Part shown: positions 63,091 to 64,000 of the stretch, piece after piece | Position numbering within the stretch: position 1 is the stretch's first letter | How the letters are laid out: every line of letters starts with the position of its first letter | Assembly (NCBI RefSeq): GCF_014200405.1 | Contig: NZ_JACHBQ010000001.1 | Span: 248,001 to 312,000 of the forward strand | DNA length: 64,000 nucleotides | Direction of reading: 5' to 3' | DNA from: Cryobacterium roopkundense | GTDB lineage: Bacteria; Actinomycetota; Actinomycetes; Actinomycetales; Microbacteriaceae | Program-made: the position numbers and the translations under genes | The notes under the pieces: generated by a model | What the model was told of the DNA's origin: nothing | The model's database searches: none | What the model saw: only the letters and a program-made list of their open reading frames with translations

Positions 63091-64000
63091 ATGCCTCACA
63101 CTTCCTCCGCCCACTATGGCGCCGCGACTGCCGGTGATCCGTACATTCCCACGAGCGGAAACGGCGGGTACCTCGCCGAGCACTACGATCTCGCGCTCGA
63201 CTACAGGGTGGCCACCAACCGGCTGAGTGCCACGGCCATCATCACCGCGCGGGCGCTCACGGCGCTTGACCGCTTCAGCCTCGATTGTGCGGGCCTCAGC
63301 ATCGACAAGGTCACCGTGAACGGTGTGCCCGCGCGCAAGGTTTCGCACGTGGCTCGCAAGGTGTTCATCACGGTGCCGGGTACTATCGAGGCCGGCGCGC
63401 GGTTTGAGATTCTGGTGCGTTACCGGGGCGCGCCCCACCCGGTGCGCAGCGCCTGGGGCGAGGTGGGCTGGGAAGAGCTCGACGACGGCGTGCTCGTGTC
63501 GGGCCAGCCCTGCGGCGCCCAGACCTGGTTTCCCTGCAACGACCACCCGAGCAACAAGGCGACGTACCGCATCGGGGTGAGCTGCGAGTCGGGCTACACC
63601 GTGATCTCGAACGGCACCCTCGTCTCGCAGTCCGCGCGCTCCGGGCGCACGAGCTGGACCTACGACGTGCATGAACCGATGGCGACCTATCTCGCCACGG
63701 TCTCCATCGGCCGGTACCGCCGCCGCGACCTCGCCGCCTCGCCGGTGGCCCAAAGCCTGTTCTTTCCCGCGGACATGTCGCCGGCGGTGGCCACCGACTT
63801 CGGACGGCTCGGTGAGATGATCACGTTCTTCGGTGAGAAGTTCGGGCCGTATCCGTTCTCGGCCTACTCCGTCGTGGTCACGGACGATGAGCTGGAGATT
63901 CCGCTCGAGGCGCACGGCCTGGCGGTGTTCGGCCGCAACCACGCCGACGGAGTGCACGGCAGTGACCGGCTGATCGCCCATGAACTGGCCCACCAATGGT
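63091..64000 (+). CDS. M1-family zinc aminopeptidase, 5' part
   Basis: 303 codons are visible; the frame runs off the window. The N-terminal beta-saddle domain (about 15-190; SGQPCGAQTWFPCNDHPSNK) is followed by the catalytic domain, with the zinc motif HELAHQW at residues 297-303. The usual GxMEN substrate motif is replaced by ELEIPLEAHGLAVF. GAGGG lies 5 nt before the ATG and the gene starts 7 nt after the NRPS stop, so the two form an operon. Confidence 0.92.
   Translation, partial: MPHTSSAHYGAATAGDPYIPTSGNGGYLAEHYDLALDYRVATNRLSATAIITARALTALDRFSLDCAGLSIDKVTVNGVPARKVSHVARKVFITVPGTIEAGARFEILVRYRGAPHPVRSAWGEVGWEELDDGVLVSGQPCGAQTWFPCNDHPSNKATYRIGVSCESGYTVISNGTLVSQSARSGRTSWTYDVHEPMATYLATVSIGRYRRRDLAASPVAQSLFFPADMSPAVATDFGRLGEMITFFGEKFGPYPFSAYSVVVTDDELEIPLEAHGLAVFGRNHADGVHGSDRLIAHELAHQW

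Overview
The window is high-GC DNA from an actinobacterium. Mycothiol synthase MshD, GlnR, CarD, SenX3-RegX3, WXG100, DUF3027, DUF2530, DUF3263 and DUF4032 proteins are actinobacterial hallmarks. Gene order (NUDIX-ppk-mshD-glnR; gpmA-phoU-senX3-regX3; carD-ispDF-cysS-rlmB; XPB helicase-csp-DUF3027-serC) and a lycopene-elongase-like UbiA point to Microbacteriaceae, perhaps a Cryobacterium-like genus. The family and genus are inference; no 16S gene is present.

Layout. 1-15.3 kb is conserved chromosome backbone: polyphosphate, mycothiol, nitrogen regulation, iron-sulfur cluster maintenance (YgfZ), glycolysis, phosphate sensing, transcription (CarD), isoprenoid precursors (fused IspDF), CysRS and a 23S rRNA methyltransferase. 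15.3-16.8 kb is a small accessory patch: three copies of a palindromic intergenic repeat around an AbiEi-like gene. 16.8-20.6 kb has a DUF4032 kinase-like protein, a shared sugar-ABC ATPase, a membrane-anchored DsbA-like protein and tRNA-Thr. 20.6-24.5 kb is an Lrp-controlled citrulline/ornithine unit and a YdcZ-type transporter. 24.5-29.9 kb has msrB-nitroreductase, DUF3263, LytR_C, a cold-shock gene with a long leader, a DUF3048 lipoprotein and groEL under CIRCE control.

30-35.2 kb is a betT-betB-betA choline-to-glycine-betaine operon. 35.3-38.2 kb has an orphan WXG100 gene and a two-component system. 38.3-39.9 kb pairs a FolP2-like protein with a RibD-like reductase. 40-45.2 kb is the XPB helicase region with a second cold-shock protein. 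45.2-49.7 kb has serC, a DtxR regulator, an NlpC/P60 hydrolase with a structured leader, a possible small transcript, an HNH protein and a VOC protein. 49.7-54.7 kb has tRNA-Arg and an abgB-abgT-ATP-grasp cluster. 54.7-57 kb carries carotenoid genes. 59.1-64 kb has a poly-lysine-synthetase-type NRPS and the start of an M1 aminopeptidase.

Non-coding points: many start codons lie 6-8 nt after a TANNNT -10 box, so leaderless transcription looks common. Two unrelated palindromic repeat families occupy gene ends. The NlpC/P60 leader can fold as nested helices ending just before a good ribosome binding site. The GlnR, phosphate, CIRCE and Lrp sites show how the backbone is probably regulated.
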